DNA of 32,658 nucleotides from Phycisphaerales bacterium (GTDB taxonomy: Bacteria; Planctomycetota; Phycisphaerae; Phycisphaerales; SM1A02), in contig JAGQOG010000242.1 in assembly GCA_020427695.1 (NCBI GenBank), positions 1-32,658 on the forward strand, in the 5' to 3' direction. Below, one piece after another: positions 22,705-31,234 of the stretch. The position numbers and the translations under genes were made by a program. How positions within the stretch are numbered: position 1 is the stretch's first letter; each line of letters starts with the position of its first letter. Under the pieces are notes generated by a model, which worked only from the letters and a program-made list of their open reading frames with translations, was not told where the DNA came from and made no database searches.

Positions 22705-23727
22705 TCACTCCGCGGCGCGCCTCGGCGCCAACCCGCCCACGCGCGACCCCTCCCCGCGCATCGCGAACGCCAGCAACGCGCCGCCCGCGACGATCATGCC
22801 GAGGCTCAACAGCATCGGAAGCGTCAGCCACCCGATGGTGAACACCCCCACGTCGGGCATGCGGAACTGTTCGGTGAGCATGCGCAGAGCGCCGTAGCCC
22901 ATGAGGAACCACGCCGCGACGACGCCGGGACGCCGCGGCCGCCACCAGACGACGATCAGGAGCAGCATGAGGAGCACGCCGTCGGTGACCGCCTGGAACA
23001 CCTGCGACGGGTAGTGTGGCGTCAGGAGCGGTGCCAAGCGCTCCACCACCTCGACGCGCCCCGCGTACGCCGCGTCGTAGAGGCTTCGCGGGAAGGGCTT
23101 CGCGGGATCGACGAGATGCCGCAGCGGTTCGAGCGCTTGGACGGGGTACCCCGGCAGGAGGATCTCCTCCGGGTACTTCATGCTCCACCACGGCGGGTCG
23201 CCGGTCATGGCCAGGGGCAGTGGACGCCCCCACAGCTCGCCGTTGATGAAGTTCGCCACTCGACCAAAGCCGAGGCCGATCGGGGCGATGAACGCGGCGA
23301 GATCGAGCAGATGGAGCGGCGGAAGGCGGAGCCGGTGCGCCGACCAGATGCACGCCACAATCACCCCGATGATGCCGCCATGACTGGCCATGCCGCCGCG
23401 ATGAATCGCCAGGACGCCCCAGAATGGCGGCGACCACTCGAAGGACCAGAGCAGCGCCTGGTCGTAGAAGATGACGTGCCCCAGGCGTCCGCCGACGAGC
23501 ACGCCGATCACCAGCGCCGTCATCACGTCGCCGACGCGATCCGGCGGCACCAGGATCCGCCGGGTCCGCGCCATCCAACCGGCCAGCACCCATGCCGCCA
23601 CGAACCCGCACAGGTATGCGATGCCGTACCAGCGGATGCCGAAGGTGTCCGTGAAGCGCAGGACGAACGGGTCCAGCGTGTGCACGTAGCTCTCGGCCAG
23701 GAGCGTGAAGGGGGATGCGGTCGGCAC
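22705..23727 (-). CDS. lgt: Prolipoprotein diacylglyceryl transferase
   Basis: This 340-residue inner-membrane enzyme transfers diacylglycerol from phosphatidylglycerol to the lipobox cysteine of prolipoproteins. It has about seven hydrophobic spans and the family motifs IRWYGIAYLCGF (31-42), HRGGMASHGGIIG (109-121), the signature GRVANFINGELWGR (155-168), and a C-terminal PSQVFQA. An insertion of about 50 residues lies between the signature and PSQ (LPGYPVQALEPLRHLVDPAKPFPRS and on), making it longer than E. coli Lgt (291). GTG 23727 is chosen: the codons before it read like noise, and a TATCCT element ends 7 bases upstream. It serves the lipoproteins seen elsewhere in this window (TolC-like, lipase-like). 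Confidence 0.94.
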   Translation of the reverse strand: MPTASPFTLLAESYVHTLDPFVLRFTDTFGIRWYGIAYLCGFVAAWVLAGWMARTRRILVPPDRVGDVMTALVIGVLVGGRLGHVIFYDQALLWSFEWSPPFWGVLAIHRGGMASHGGIIGVIVACIWSAHRLRLPPLHLLDLAAFIAPIGLGFGRVANFINGELWGRPLPLAMTGDPPWWSMKYPEEILLPGYPVQALEPLRHLVDPAKPFPRSLYDAAYAGRVEVVERLAPLLTPHYPSQVFQAVTDGVLLMLLLIVVWWRPRRPGVVAAWFLMGYGALRMLTEQFRMPDVGVFTIGWLTLPMLLSLGMIVAGGALLAFAMRGEGSRVGGLAPRRAAE

Positions 23728-23734
23728 GAGAGGG

Positions 23735-23740
23735 AGGATA
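23735..23740 (-). promoter_or_regulatory. Probable -10 element of lgt
   Basis: TATCCT on the minus strand, 7 bases before GTG 23727. It lies in the 62-bp gap after comEC, so lgt probably has its own promoter. Confidence 0.5.
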
Positions 23741-23789
23741 GCCGGTGCGCTGCGGATGCTGCTCGCCGATCGCCGAACGCGATCGAGCG

Positions 23790-26687
23790 TCAGCGTCCCT
23801 CCGCAGAGGCCGTGCTCGCGACCTCGGTGGACGCGGCGTCGCCTCGCTCCCCGCTTCCTTGCCGCCCAAACCACCGCCCGACGTGCAGGTCCCCGTTCCA
23901 TCCGACCTCGACCCAGACGGCGCCGTCACGGGCCGTCACCAGGCGCTCGGTGGCGGCAAGGCAAGCAGCCCACCGATCGGCCGCCAGGCGTGCGGGACCG
24001 GTGCTCTGCAGAACCACCGCCGGACGAACCGCCTCCGCGAGCAACACCGCCGGGGCGCGCCAGCTCCCGTGATGCGGAAGCTCCAGGATGTCCGCCTGCA
24101 TCGACCCTGGCCCCGCCAGCAGCTCCTCGATGGCGTGGTCCTGGATGTCGCCGCAGAGGAGCACCGTTCGACCACCTGCCGCAACTCGAACCACCTGCGA
24201 CGCGTCGTTCACCTGCGCGAAGGACGCACCGTGCGGCGGGTGCAGCCAGTACCAGCACATGGAGCCGAAGTGGCGTTCATCGCCAGCGGCGCCATCGACG
24301 ACGGCGACCCGACGCTGTGACAGTCGCCGGAGCAGCGCCGCCGCCGCGCCGTGCGGAGTGCCGCGGGCTGCATCGCGGAACTGTGTCGTCACGATCACCT
24401 CGCGGACGGGCAAGGCGTCCACGATCTCCAGGACCGCGGCAAAGTGATCGAGGTTGGCGTGACTCACGATCATCGCGTCCACCGACGAGACGCCCAACGC
24501 CCGGAACGCGGGCACCACCACGCGACCGCCGATCGAGAGCGCGGTGCTGCCGGCATCGAAGACCACCGTGGCCCCGCCGCCACGCAGCAGGATGCAGGTT
24601 CCGTCGCCAACCGCGAGCATGTCGATGCGGAGCGCCGGCGACCACGAGTCCGGGCGCATCCGCATCCACACGGCCGGCACCAGCGCCCAGAGCACGAGAC
24701 CGATCGCGCCTCCCGCCAGCACGCGAAGGTGCCTCGGCTCGCGCAGCCGCATCCAGGCCAGGAGCGCCAGAACGCAGAGGACGCCCCATGCGGGGGACGG
24801 TGGGGGCACGTCCACGCCGGCCGCAGGCAGGTGTCCCGCGGCGACGATCATCGCGATGAGCGCGTCGGCGAGCCAGGCGAGCGGTCGCCCGAGCAGCCAT
24901 CCCGCAGGAGGCGCCAACGGCGTGGCCAGCAGCTTGAGGTACCCCGTGCAGAGCAGCGTGGCCGCCACCGGCGCCGTGGCGAGGGAAAGCGGGATCCCCC
25001 ACGGCGAGACGAACCCGAAGTGCACCATCACCACCGGCACGGATGCGAGCCATGCCGCAGTGGCGGCGGCCAACGCGGTCTTCGCGTGCTCGATCAGCAG
25101 GGACCGCACCCGCCACACGGCGCGATCCGGCGCACCGAACCACTGATGGCGCAGGAACGGACCCAGCGTTCCCAAGGCCGCCACGGCCCCGAAGCTCAAC
25201 TGGAATCCGGGCTCGATCGCCTGGACCGGATCCCAGAGCAGGATGCAGGCGGCGCTCAGCACGAGCACTCCCGTCATGCGCCAGCGCCGATCGAAGAGGC
25301 ATCCGAGCGCCGCCACCGCCACCATCACGCCGGCTCGGACCACGGGCGTCTCGGGCTCCACGACCGCCAGGTAGGGGCCGATCGCCAGGAGGGTGGCCGC
25401 CGCTTGCCATCGGCGCCCGCCGCGCCGGAGTCGCACGATCAGGAGCACGGCGCCCGCCAGGACGCCGAGGTTGAACCCGGAGATCGCCACCACGTGCGCC
25501 AGCCCCGTCCGACGGAAGCTCTCCATGACCGGATCGAGCGCCGCCGTCCGCTCGCCCAGGAACATCGCCCGGCAAAGCGCCTCCCGCTCGGGTGCCCCAG
25601 CGGTCGGAACATCCGTCAGGAGCGCCTCCTCGGCGGCCTGCCGCAGCACGGCCCGGATCGACGCGAGGCGAGTGGTCCACGGCCACGGCGAGGCCCGGAT
25701 CACACGGACGTGAGCGGCCGCATCGACAAAGAGCGAGCCCGCCACGCCCCGGCGCCGCGCCCATCGACGCGCGTCGAACGCGCCGGGATTGGCCGGCGGA
25801 CGAAAGGTCGAATGGACGCCCAGCGCCTCGACCGCATCGCCGGCCTGGAGCCGGAGCGCACGGGCCGGAGCCTCGTCCATCACCAGCACGACCCGCCCCT
25901 CGAGCGCCGTCCACCCGCCGGCGTCGGTTGCGACCTCCCGCACCACCATCGCGGCGGCGACCTGCGGCCCGCGCCGATCGAAGGCGGCGAGCGATCCGCG
26001 CCGTTCGCGCGGCCGCGGCGCTTCGACCACGACGCCGCGCACGCACACGAGACGCCGGTCGCCAGGGTCCACGGCTGGCACCCCGGACCGATCGGGAACG
26101 GCGTCCTCCGCATCATCGCTCGCCGCGCCGCCGGCCTCGACCAGCACGCCGGCAAGGCCGACCCCCTGCGCCGGCTGCCGCACCGTCCACCACGCTGCTC
26201 CGAGCAGGGCGGAACCGACCGCCAGCAGGACCAGCGCGATCGTGCCGCCGCCGCCCGGAAACATCCCGGCTCGACTCCGCCAACGCCAGAGCCCGAGCAC
26301 GCCGATCAGCGCGCCGAACGCGAACGCCATGGCGATGCTCCCCGCCACCAGCGTCCACCACCCTCGGGCGGCCGCTTCCGGCACCCGATCGGCGCCGGCG
26401 GGCTCGGCGATCGTCGCCACTCCGATGCCTACGGCAAAGGAAACCACCAGGAGCGTGCCCAACTGCCCGCCCCGGGGGAAGGGCTCGGGACTGGCGGCGG
26501 GCGGCGGTCCGGACGCGCTCGCGGCGAGCGAATGCCAGGCGCGAAGCAGGCCTGTCCCACACCGAACCGCGGCGCCACGCATCTCGCGCAAGAGCAACGC
26601 CCCTCGAGCGACCCGCACCCCCCGCAACCGCCGCGCGAAGCGGCCCCAGCGCCCACCGGCGCCGCCTGTCCCCACCTTCCCCCGCAT
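23790..26687 (-). CDS. comEC: ComEC/Rec2-family DNA-uptake channel
   Basis: This 965-residue protein is the inner-membrane channel through which single-stranded DNA enters during natural transformation. Order: a basic start of about 70 residues, two or three spans (about 75-165), a DUF4131-type OB-like domain (about 190-340), the Competence domain with HVVAISGFNLGVLAGA (about 410) and many membrane spans, and a C-terminal metallo-beta-lactamase-like domain from about residue 690 (MLAVGDGTCILLRGGGATVVFDAG). The metal motif SHxDxDH reads SHANLDH (742-748), so its first Asp is Asn745. CGDIQDHAIEELL and ELPHHGS are typical of the family. ATG 26687 lies 6 bases after TACCGT. No other competence gene is adjacent. 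Confidence 0.92.
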   Translation of the reverse strand: MRGKVGTGGAGGRWGRFARRLRGVRVARGALLLREMRGAAVRCGTGLLRAWHSLAASASGPPPAASPEPFPRGGQLGTLLVVSFAVGIGVATIAEPAGADRVPEAAARGWWTLVAGSIAMAFAFGALIGVLGLWRWRSRAGMFPGGGGTIALVLLAVGSALLGAAWWTVRQPAQGVGLAGVLVEAGGAASDDAEDAVPDRSGVPAVDPGDRRLVCVRGVVVEAPRPRERRGSLAAFDRRGPQVAAAMVVREVATDAGGWTALEGRVVLVMDEAPARALRLQAGDAVEALGVHSTFRPPANPGAFDARRWARRRGVAGSLFVDAAAHVRVIRASPWPWTTRLASIRAVLRQAAEEALLTDVPTAGAPEREALCRAMFLGERTAALDPVMESFRRTGLAHVVAISGFNLGVLAGAVLLIVRLRRGGRRWQAAATLLAIGPYLAVVEPETPVVRAGVMVAVAALGCLFDRRWRMTGVLVLSAACILLWDPVQAIEPGFQLSFGAVAALGTLGPFLRHQWFGAPDRAVWRVRSLLIEHAKTALAAATAAWLASVPVVMVHFGFVSPWGIPLSLATAPVAATLLCTGYLKLLATPLAPPAGWLLGRPLAWLADALIAMIVAAGHLPAAGVDVPPPSPAWGVLCVLALLAWMRLREPRHLRVLAGGAIGLVLWALVPAVWMRMRPDSWSPALRIDMLAVGDGTCILLRGGGATVVFDAGSTALSIGGRVVVPAFRALGVSSVDAMIVSHANLDHFAAVLEIVDALPVREVIVTTQFRDAARGTPHGAAAALLRRLSQRRVAVVDGAAGDERHFGSMCWYWLHPPHGASFAQVNDASQVVRVAAGGRTVLLCGDIQDHAIEELLAGPGSMQADILELPHHGSWRAPAVLLAEAVRPAVVLQSTGPARLAADRWAACLAATERLVTARDGAVWVEVGWNGDLHVGRWFGRQGSGERGDAASTEVASTASAEGR

Positions 26688-26693
26688 GACCGC

Positions 26694-26699
26694 ACGGTA
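26694..26699 (-). promoter_or_regulatory. Possible -10 element of comEC
   Basis: TACCGT on the minus strand, 6 bases before ATG 26687. Confidence 0.35.
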
Positions 26700-26784
26700 C
26701 CACGGGCCGCCGCACCAAACGCCGATCGTGGTGAATCCGCCGCACCGATTCCCGTGCCGCCGGGAACAGTCGAAACGTCGCCCC

Positions 26785-27849
26785 TCATCCCGCGGCGCTG
26801 ATCTCGACGAGTTGCTCCAGCGTCTGCGCCGCGTCGCCGAAGTCGATCGCGTGGGCCGCCACCGTCAGCGCTTCCGGGAACGATGCCGACCGACCGGCGA
26901 CGACCAACGTCGCGGCCGCGTTGACGAGCGTCATGTCCCGCGCCGGGCCGCGTTCGTGCCCCTCGATGATCGCCCGCAGCAGGCGCGCGGCATCGCCCAG
27001 ATCGCGCGCCACCAGCGAGCCGGCCTCGGCACGCTCGAACCCGAGTTGCTCCGGCTCGATCTGCTCCTCCCGCACGACACCGTCCTCGACGTGGGCGACG
27101 AGCGTCGGCGCGCCGAGCGAGATCTCGTCCAGCCCGTCCCCCCCATGCACCACCATGGCCCGCACCGAGCCCAACGTGGCCAAAGCCTCCGCCATCGGGC
27201 GCACGAATCGTGCGTCGTACACGCCCACCAGTTGGCGGGCGGCCCCGGCAGGATTCGTGAGCGGCCCGAGCAGGTTGAAGATCGTCGGGAATCCGAGCGC
27301 CTGGCGCACGGGCATCGCGTGCCGTGCCGCGGGATGGTGATGCACGGCGAAGCAGAAGCAGACCCGGGCCGTTTCGAGGCAGCGGGCCTGCGCGGGCCGA
27401 CCGGCGTCCACGTTGACGCCGAGGGCCTTGAGCACCTCGGCGGAGCCGCGACCCGTGCGCGAACGGTTGCCGTGCTTGGCCACGGTCGCACCCGCCGCCG
27501 CCGCCACGAGTGCCGCGGCGGTCGAGACGTTGAACGTCTTGAGCGCTCCCCCCGTCCCCGCGGTGTCCACGATCCGCTCGGGTGGAACCGACGACTCGAC
27601 GCGTTCGACATGACGGCGCATGACGGTCGCGGCGCCGGTCAACTCGTCCGGCGTGGGAAGCCGCGTGGCCAGAAGCGCAAGCAGCGCGCCCACTTCGGCA
27701 TGGTGCGCAGCGCCGGTCATGATCGCTTCGAACGCGGCCGAGGTCTGCTCCCGGTCGAGCGCCAAGCCGTCGAGCAGCCGCTCGAGATACGGCGTCAAGT
27801 CGCCCGGATGCGCTGGGCGTCGGAACTCGGATGGACCAGTACGTGCCAT
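26785..27849 (-). CDS. trpD: Anthranilate phosphoribosyltransferase
   Basis: This 354-residue enzyme of tryptophan biosynthesis joins anthranilate to PRPP. It shows an N-terminal helical domain (TPYLERLLDGLALDREQTSAAFEAIMTG), the PRPP loop VDTAGTGGALKTFNVSTAAALVAAAAG (94-120), KHGNRSRTGRGSAEVLKALGV with the conserved KHGNR, the IFNLLGPLTNPA motif and HGGDGLDEISLGAPT. Length matches the family (330-350). ATG 27849 is favoured over the upstream ATG at 27903 because homologues start near here and a TACGAT element ends 7 bases before it. No other trp gene is beside it, so the pathway genes are dispersed. Confidence 0.95.
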   Translation of the reverse strand: MARTGPSEFRRPAHPGDLTPYLERLLDGLALDREQTSAAFEAIMTGAAHHAEVGALLALLATRLPTPDELTGAATVMRRHVERVESSVPPERIVDTAGTGGALKTFNVSTAAALVAAAAGATVAKHGNRSRTGRGSAEVLKALGVNVDAGRPAQARCLETARVCFCFAVHHHPAARHAMPVRQALGFPTIFNLLGPLTNPAGAARQLVGVYDARFVRPMAEALATLGSVRAMVVHGGDGLDEISLGAPTLVAHVEDGVVREEQIEPEQLGFERAEAGSLVARDLGDAARLLRAIIEGHERGPARDMTLVNAAATLVVAGRSASFPEALTVAAHAIDFGDAAQTLEQLVEISAAG

Positions 27850-27856
27850 GGCGTCG

Positions 27857-27862
27857 ATCGTA
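27857..27862 (-). promoter_or_regulatory. Probable -10 element of trpD
   Basis: TACGAT on the minus strand, 7 bases before ATG 27849; predicts a leaderless or nearly leaderless mRNA. Confidence 0.42.
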
Positions 27863-27949
27863 GGGACTCGACGGTCCCATCCGGGTGGCGAAACCGTCCA
27901 CACGAAGGCGAACCGACGGCGAACCCGCGCGGGCCGTCGCGCGCCGGCG

Positions 27950-28618
27950 CTATCCGCCCCACTCCACCCGCGCGTCCTCGATCCGGTAGAGCCCCATGAT
28001 GAAGTCCGCCACGAGGAACGGATCCGCCGAAAAGCGACCGGTCACCGTTCCGTAGCGGATCACGTGCTGTCCCGTGAGACGAACGGGCTCGGCAAGTCTC
28101 ACCTCGACGGCGTCGTAGGGTGTCGGCGGCAAGCCCAGGCAGCAGCCGTCCCACTTGTTGAGCATCACGAGCAGTTCGCTCGTGCTCTCCTCGCCGATCG
28201 GCGCGGCGAAATAGCCGGTGATCCGCACCGTGGCGCCGTTGAGCATGGTGATCTGCTTCGGCATCTCGCGCTTCCCCGCCGGCGGGTCATAGGTTTCCTT
28301 GGCGGAGAGCAGCAGGTCCCAGTCCACCCAGAACGGATCCTTGGCCGAGCCTCGGCCCCGAACGACGAACGACGGCGTCGCTTCCGGGGCGGGCGCGGCG
28401 GTGGGGGTTGGCGCGGAGACCGCCGGCGCGGGTTCGGCCGGCGGTGTGGGCGGCACGGGCACGGGTTGCGGTGGGGCAACCCGCGACTCAGACGCTGCGG
28501 CGCCCGTCGTGACGGAGCTCTCCCCACGCTCCTCCCGGACGTTGGCACCGGACTGCCACCACGCGGCCGCCGCTCCGCCCACCACGAGGATCAGGATGAA
28601 GGACCAGAAGAGTCGCAT
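27950..28618 (-). CDS. DUF3299-like membrane-anchored protein
   Basis: This 222-residue protein has an N-terminal anchor (MRLFWSFILILVVGGAAAAWW) and a Pro/Ala linker of about 65 residues, then a small domain. That domain has the DUF3299 pattern: a 'WDLL' start, 'MLNGATVRITGYFAAPIGEE' (family 'G....GFMVPL'), 'ELLVMLNKWDGCCLGLPPTPYDAVEV' (family 'FLLVP....C.H.PPPPPN'), and a final 'GLYRIEDARVEW' (family 'AGYRLEA..VE'). The function of this family is not established; it is common in the periplasm of Gram-negative bacteria. The Cys-Cys pair sits where the family cysteine is expected. ATG 28618 starts the anchor. It diverges from the nucleotidyltransferase gene 56 bases away. Confidence 0.78.
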   Translation of the reverse strand: MRLFWSFILILVVGGAAAAWWQSGANVREERGESSVTTGAAASESRVAPPQPVPVPPTPPAEPAPAVSAPTPTAAPAPEATPSFVVRGRGSAKDPFWVDWDLLLSAKETYDPPAGKREMPKQITMLNGATVRITGYFAAPIGEESTSELLVMLNKWDGCCLGLPPTPYDAVEVRLAEPVRLTGQHVIRYGTVTGRFSADPFLVADFIMGLYRIEDARVEWGG

Positions 28619-28674
28619 CGAAAAAGCGGGCCTTGTCGCCGATCCGCGCTCCGCGCCGCAGGTAGAACGAGGGC

Positions 28675-29481
28675 ATGAACGCCGCATCGTACACCTCGTC
28701 GCCGTCGTCCGGCGCTGTCGTGCGCACCCGACTGATCGAGTGCCTCCACCGTGCGCTCGAGTCCGAAGGCTGGGCCCTGGCGGCCTGGCTGGGCGGGAGC
28801 GATGCCAACGGACGCACGGACCAGTGGTCGGACATCGACCTCGTCGCCATCGTCGAGGACGGCAAGGTCGAGGACGCCTTTGCGGTGTGCGAGCGTGCCG
28901 TCTCAACCGTCGCGCCGATCGCCGAACGCATCCGGTTCCCCATGCCGACCTGGCACGGACACGACCAGGCGTTGTGGCAGCTCGAAGGCGTGCCCGACTG
29001 GTGCATGATCGACCTCGTGATCATGAACCGTTCCAGCGAGGCGGGACGGTTTCTCGAGCCCGAGCGGCACGGCCACGCGCTGGTCCTCTTCGATCGCGCC
29101 GGGCTCGCCCGCCCGGAGCCACTCGACCGTGCGGCCCACGCCGCTCGCGTTCGGGAGCGACTCGAGGCGATCGGGCCGCGGTTCCGCATGACCCAACACC
29201 TCGTGCGCAAGGCGGTCTGGCGCGGCGATGCCCTCGAGGCCGGCGACCGCTACCTCGCGTTCACGCTGCGGCCGCTCGTCGAGCTCCTCCGGATCAAGCA
29301 TTGTCCCGATCGCTTCGACTTCGGATTGCGCTACCTGCGCGACGACCTCCCGACCGACGCCTGGCGCGAGATCGAGCCGCTGGCGCTCCCGGGCGAACTC
29401 GAGGCTGTTCTCACCGCGCAGTCGCGTGCCGAAGCGATCTTCGAACGCGAGCTGGCGACGATCGGCGGTTCCGCGGGCTGA
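28675..29481 (+). CDS. Nucleotidyltransferase-fold protein (ANT/LinA type)
   Basis: This 268-residue protein has the nucleotidyltransferase core AAWLGGSDANGRTDQWSDIDLVAIVED (36-62): GGS at 40-42 and metal-binding Asp53/Asp55 in SDIDL, which is the pol-beta superfamily signature GS..(x)n..DxD. A third acidic position is plausible in 'WCMIDLVIM'. The second half is helical (HAARVRERLEAIGPRFRMTQHLVRKAVWRGD), as in the substrate-binding domain of aminoglycoside and lincosamide nucleotidyltransferases. Nothing in the sequence points to drug resistance, and substrates of most such proteins are unknown. ATG 28675 follows TAGAAC by 6 bases, a weaker version of the local promoter pattern. Confidence 0.82.
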   Translation: MNAASYTSSPSSGAVVRTRLIECLHRALESEGWALAAWLGGSDANGRTDQWSDIDLVAIVEDGKVEDAFAVCERAVSTVAPIAERIRFPMPTWHGHDQALWQLEGVPDWCMIDLVIMNRSSEAGRFLEPERHGHALVLFDRAGLARPEPLDRAAHAARVRERLEAIGPRFRMTQHLVRKAVWRGDALEAGDRYLAFTLRPLVELLRIKHCPDRFDFGLRYLRDDLPTDAWREIEPLALPGELEAVLTAQSRAEAIFERELATIGGSAG

Positions 29482-29637
29482 CCGGCCCGGGACCGGGGCG
29501 CCACGCTCGCCGGCGTCGCCGAAACCATCCGCGGACGAAACCAGCAGGCTCGTCCCCCGAAGGTAGGATGGGCGCCTCCGGTCTGCGGCCCTCGCAGGCC
29601 CGACGGCGATCCAAGACATTCGGGCGAGGAGCGCGAC

Positions 29638-30126
29638 ATGGGCACAAAGGGACGGGACTTCGTCGAATCCGTGGCGCGGATCATTCCGGGCTACAAGGGC
29701 TACAGCGAGCGCGAGAAGCGCCGCGACATGGACAAGCTGGTGCGGGAGACGATGGCCAAGTCCATTGATGCCGCCCGCCACGATCTCGATGCCGTGCTGG
29801 CCGACCTGGGTCGCCGCGGCGCGTTCGAGCATCTCGAGACGATCGAATCGATCCGGCGTCGCGCCGGCACCGAGGCGGAGCGGCTTCGCCGCGCGCCGGC
29901 GGGGTTCAGCGGCTTCTTCGACACGATCCAGGTCGAGACCGAACAGCTCGATCGGATCCACGAGCACGACTCGCGCCTGGGCGAACAGGCCCAGGCGTTC
30001 CAGTCCGCCGTCGATGCCCTGAAGACGCAGCTCGATGCGGAGCACCTGCAGGCCGCGGCCCAGGCCATCGAACGAATCGAGGACCACGTCCGACGTCGAG
30101 AGAACGTCATGAAGGGAGTGGAGTAA
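29638..30126 (+). CDS. Helical coiled-coil protein paired with SPFH gene
   Basis: This 162-residue protein starts MGTKGRDFVESVARIIPGYKGYSEREKRRDMDK. It is nearly all helix with heptad-like charged runs (LDAVLADLGRRGAFEHLETIESIRRRAG; EHLQAAAQAIERIEDHVRRREN). It has no signal and no membrane span, so it is likely cytoplasmic and possibly membrane-peripheral. GAGGA precedes the ATG. The SPFH-SHOCT gene follows after only 3 bases, with its ribosome site inside this gene's end, so the two should be co-translated and probably act together. I do not recognise a family by name. The arrangement recalls the Bacillus ydjFGHI operon (PspA homologue and partners with an SPFH protein). The 156 bases before it hold no other gene. 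Confidence 0.75.
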   Translation: MGTKGRDFVESVARIIPGYKGYSEREKRRDMDKLVRETMAKSIDAARHDLDAVLADLGRRGAFEHLETIESIRRRAGTEAERLRRAPAGFSGFFDTIQVETEQLDRIHEHDSRLGEQAQAFQSAVDALKTQLDAEHLQAAAQAIERIEDHVRRRENVMKGVE

Positions 30127-30129
30127 CAG

Positions 30130-31206
30130 ATGCCGAAGCTTGCCCAGATCATCGAGTACCGCGATCCGTCGGGCGACGTGATGGCCGTGCGCCTGCCTTC
30201 GACCGGCGACGGCGTCATCGAGTGGGGTTCCCAGCTCATCGTGCGCGAAGGCCAGACGGCCCTCTTCTTCCGCGACGGGAAGCCCATGGCCAAGTTCGAT
30301 CCCGGCCGCTACGTGCTCACCACGCAGGAGATCCCGATCCTGACGAAGTTCATCACGGGCCTGGTGTACGGCAAGGGCAACACCCCCTTCCGCGCCGAGG
30401 TCTACTTCGTCGCCACGCAGCTCTTCCGCGACCTGAAGTGGGGCACCCCGGAGCCGGTCTACATTCCGGATCCCGTGCTGATGCAGATCCCGGTGCGGTC
30501 GTTCGGGCGGTTCGCCGTGCAGGTGACCGATCCGGCGATCTTCGTGCCCAAGGTCGTCGGCACGCGACCGGAGTTCCGTTCCGGCGACATCGAGGACTAT
30601 CTGCGCTCGCAGTACCTCGTTTCGGCGCTGACCGACGCGTTCGCGTCGCTCCAGAAGCCGTTCCAGGAGCTTCCCCGCTACCTGCGCGAGTTGGGGATCG
30701 GCGTGCGCGGCCAGCTGGCTCCGGAGTTTGCGAGTCTCGGCCTCGACATCGTCGAGGTGAGCGTCAACAGCGTTTCGACCACGGAGGAGATCCAGGCGAC
30801 GCTGAACCGAAACGCGGCGATCGCCAGCGAGCTGGCGGCCAAGGCGCAGGGTGCTCGGATGCTGGCCCAGGCGGGGACGAGCTACCAGCAGGTCGGGATG
30901 ACCGACGCCATGAAGACGATGGCCGCGAATCCCGGCGCCACCGATGGTGGCGTGGGCGGCGGCGGCGGCAACCCGATGTCCACCGGCGTCAACCTCGGCC
31001 TGGCCATGATGATGCCGCAGATGATGGCCGAGATGATGCGCAACCCGCAGCTCAATCCGGCCGTCAATCCCGCGGGCGTGGCCACCGTGCCGACCGGAAC
31101 CGACGTCGTGGCGAAGCTGAAGCAGCTGAAGGAGCTGCTCGACGCCTCGATCATCTCCCAGGACGAGTTCGACAAGAAGAAGGCCGAGTTGATGGCGATG
31201 CTGTAG
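30130..31206 (+). CDS. SPFH-domain protein with C-terminal SHOCT (YdjI-like)
   Basis: This 358-residue protein begins MPKLAQIIEYRDPSGDVMAVRLP. The SPFH/band-7 region (about 25-225) shows SQLIVREGQTALFFRDGK, FDPGRYVLTTQEIPI, FVATQLFRDLKWGTPEPVYIPDP and LGLDIVEVSVNSVSTTEEIQATL, the pattern of YdjI (virion-core-like) SPFH proteins. A Gly/Met-rich linker (about 275-310) precedes a SHOCT motif: VAKLKQLKELLDASIISQDEFDKKKAELM (325-356). No classical N-terminal membrane anchor is seen. SPFH proteins form oligomeric scaffolds at the membrane, and YdjI works with a PspA-type protein in Bacillus envelope stress. A role in envelope maintenance is inferred. Confidence 0.88.
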   Translation: MPKLAQIIEYRDPSGDVMAVRLPSTGDGVIEWGSQLIVREGQTALFFRDGKPMAKFDPGRYVLTTQEIPILTKFITGLVYGKGNTPFRAEVYFVATQLFRDLKWGTPEPVYIPDPVLMQIPVRSFGRFAVQVTDPAIFVPKVVGTRPEFRSGDIEDYLRSQYLVSALTDAFASLQKPFQELPRYLRELGIGVRGQLAPEFASLGLDIVEVSVNSVSTTEEIQATLNRNAAIASELAAKAQGARMLAQAGTSYQQVGMTDAMKTMAANPGATDGGVGGGGGNPMSTGVNLGLAMMMPQMMAEMMRNPQLNPAVNPAGVATVPTGTDVVAKLKQLKELLDASIISQDEFDKKKAELMAML

Positions 31207-31234
31207 CGCGCGACCCGTCCGGCAGGCTTCCGAC

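Noticed and set aside
24351-26801. 816-residue plus-strand open frame opposite comEC
   Set aside because: It is low complexity (His, Gln, Arg, Pro) with no domain, while the opposite strand encodes a full ComEC.
28675-29481. Antibiotic-resistance nucleotidyltransferase
   Set aside because: Only the general fold signature is visible; nothing specific to aminoglycoside or lincosamide enzymes can be claimed.
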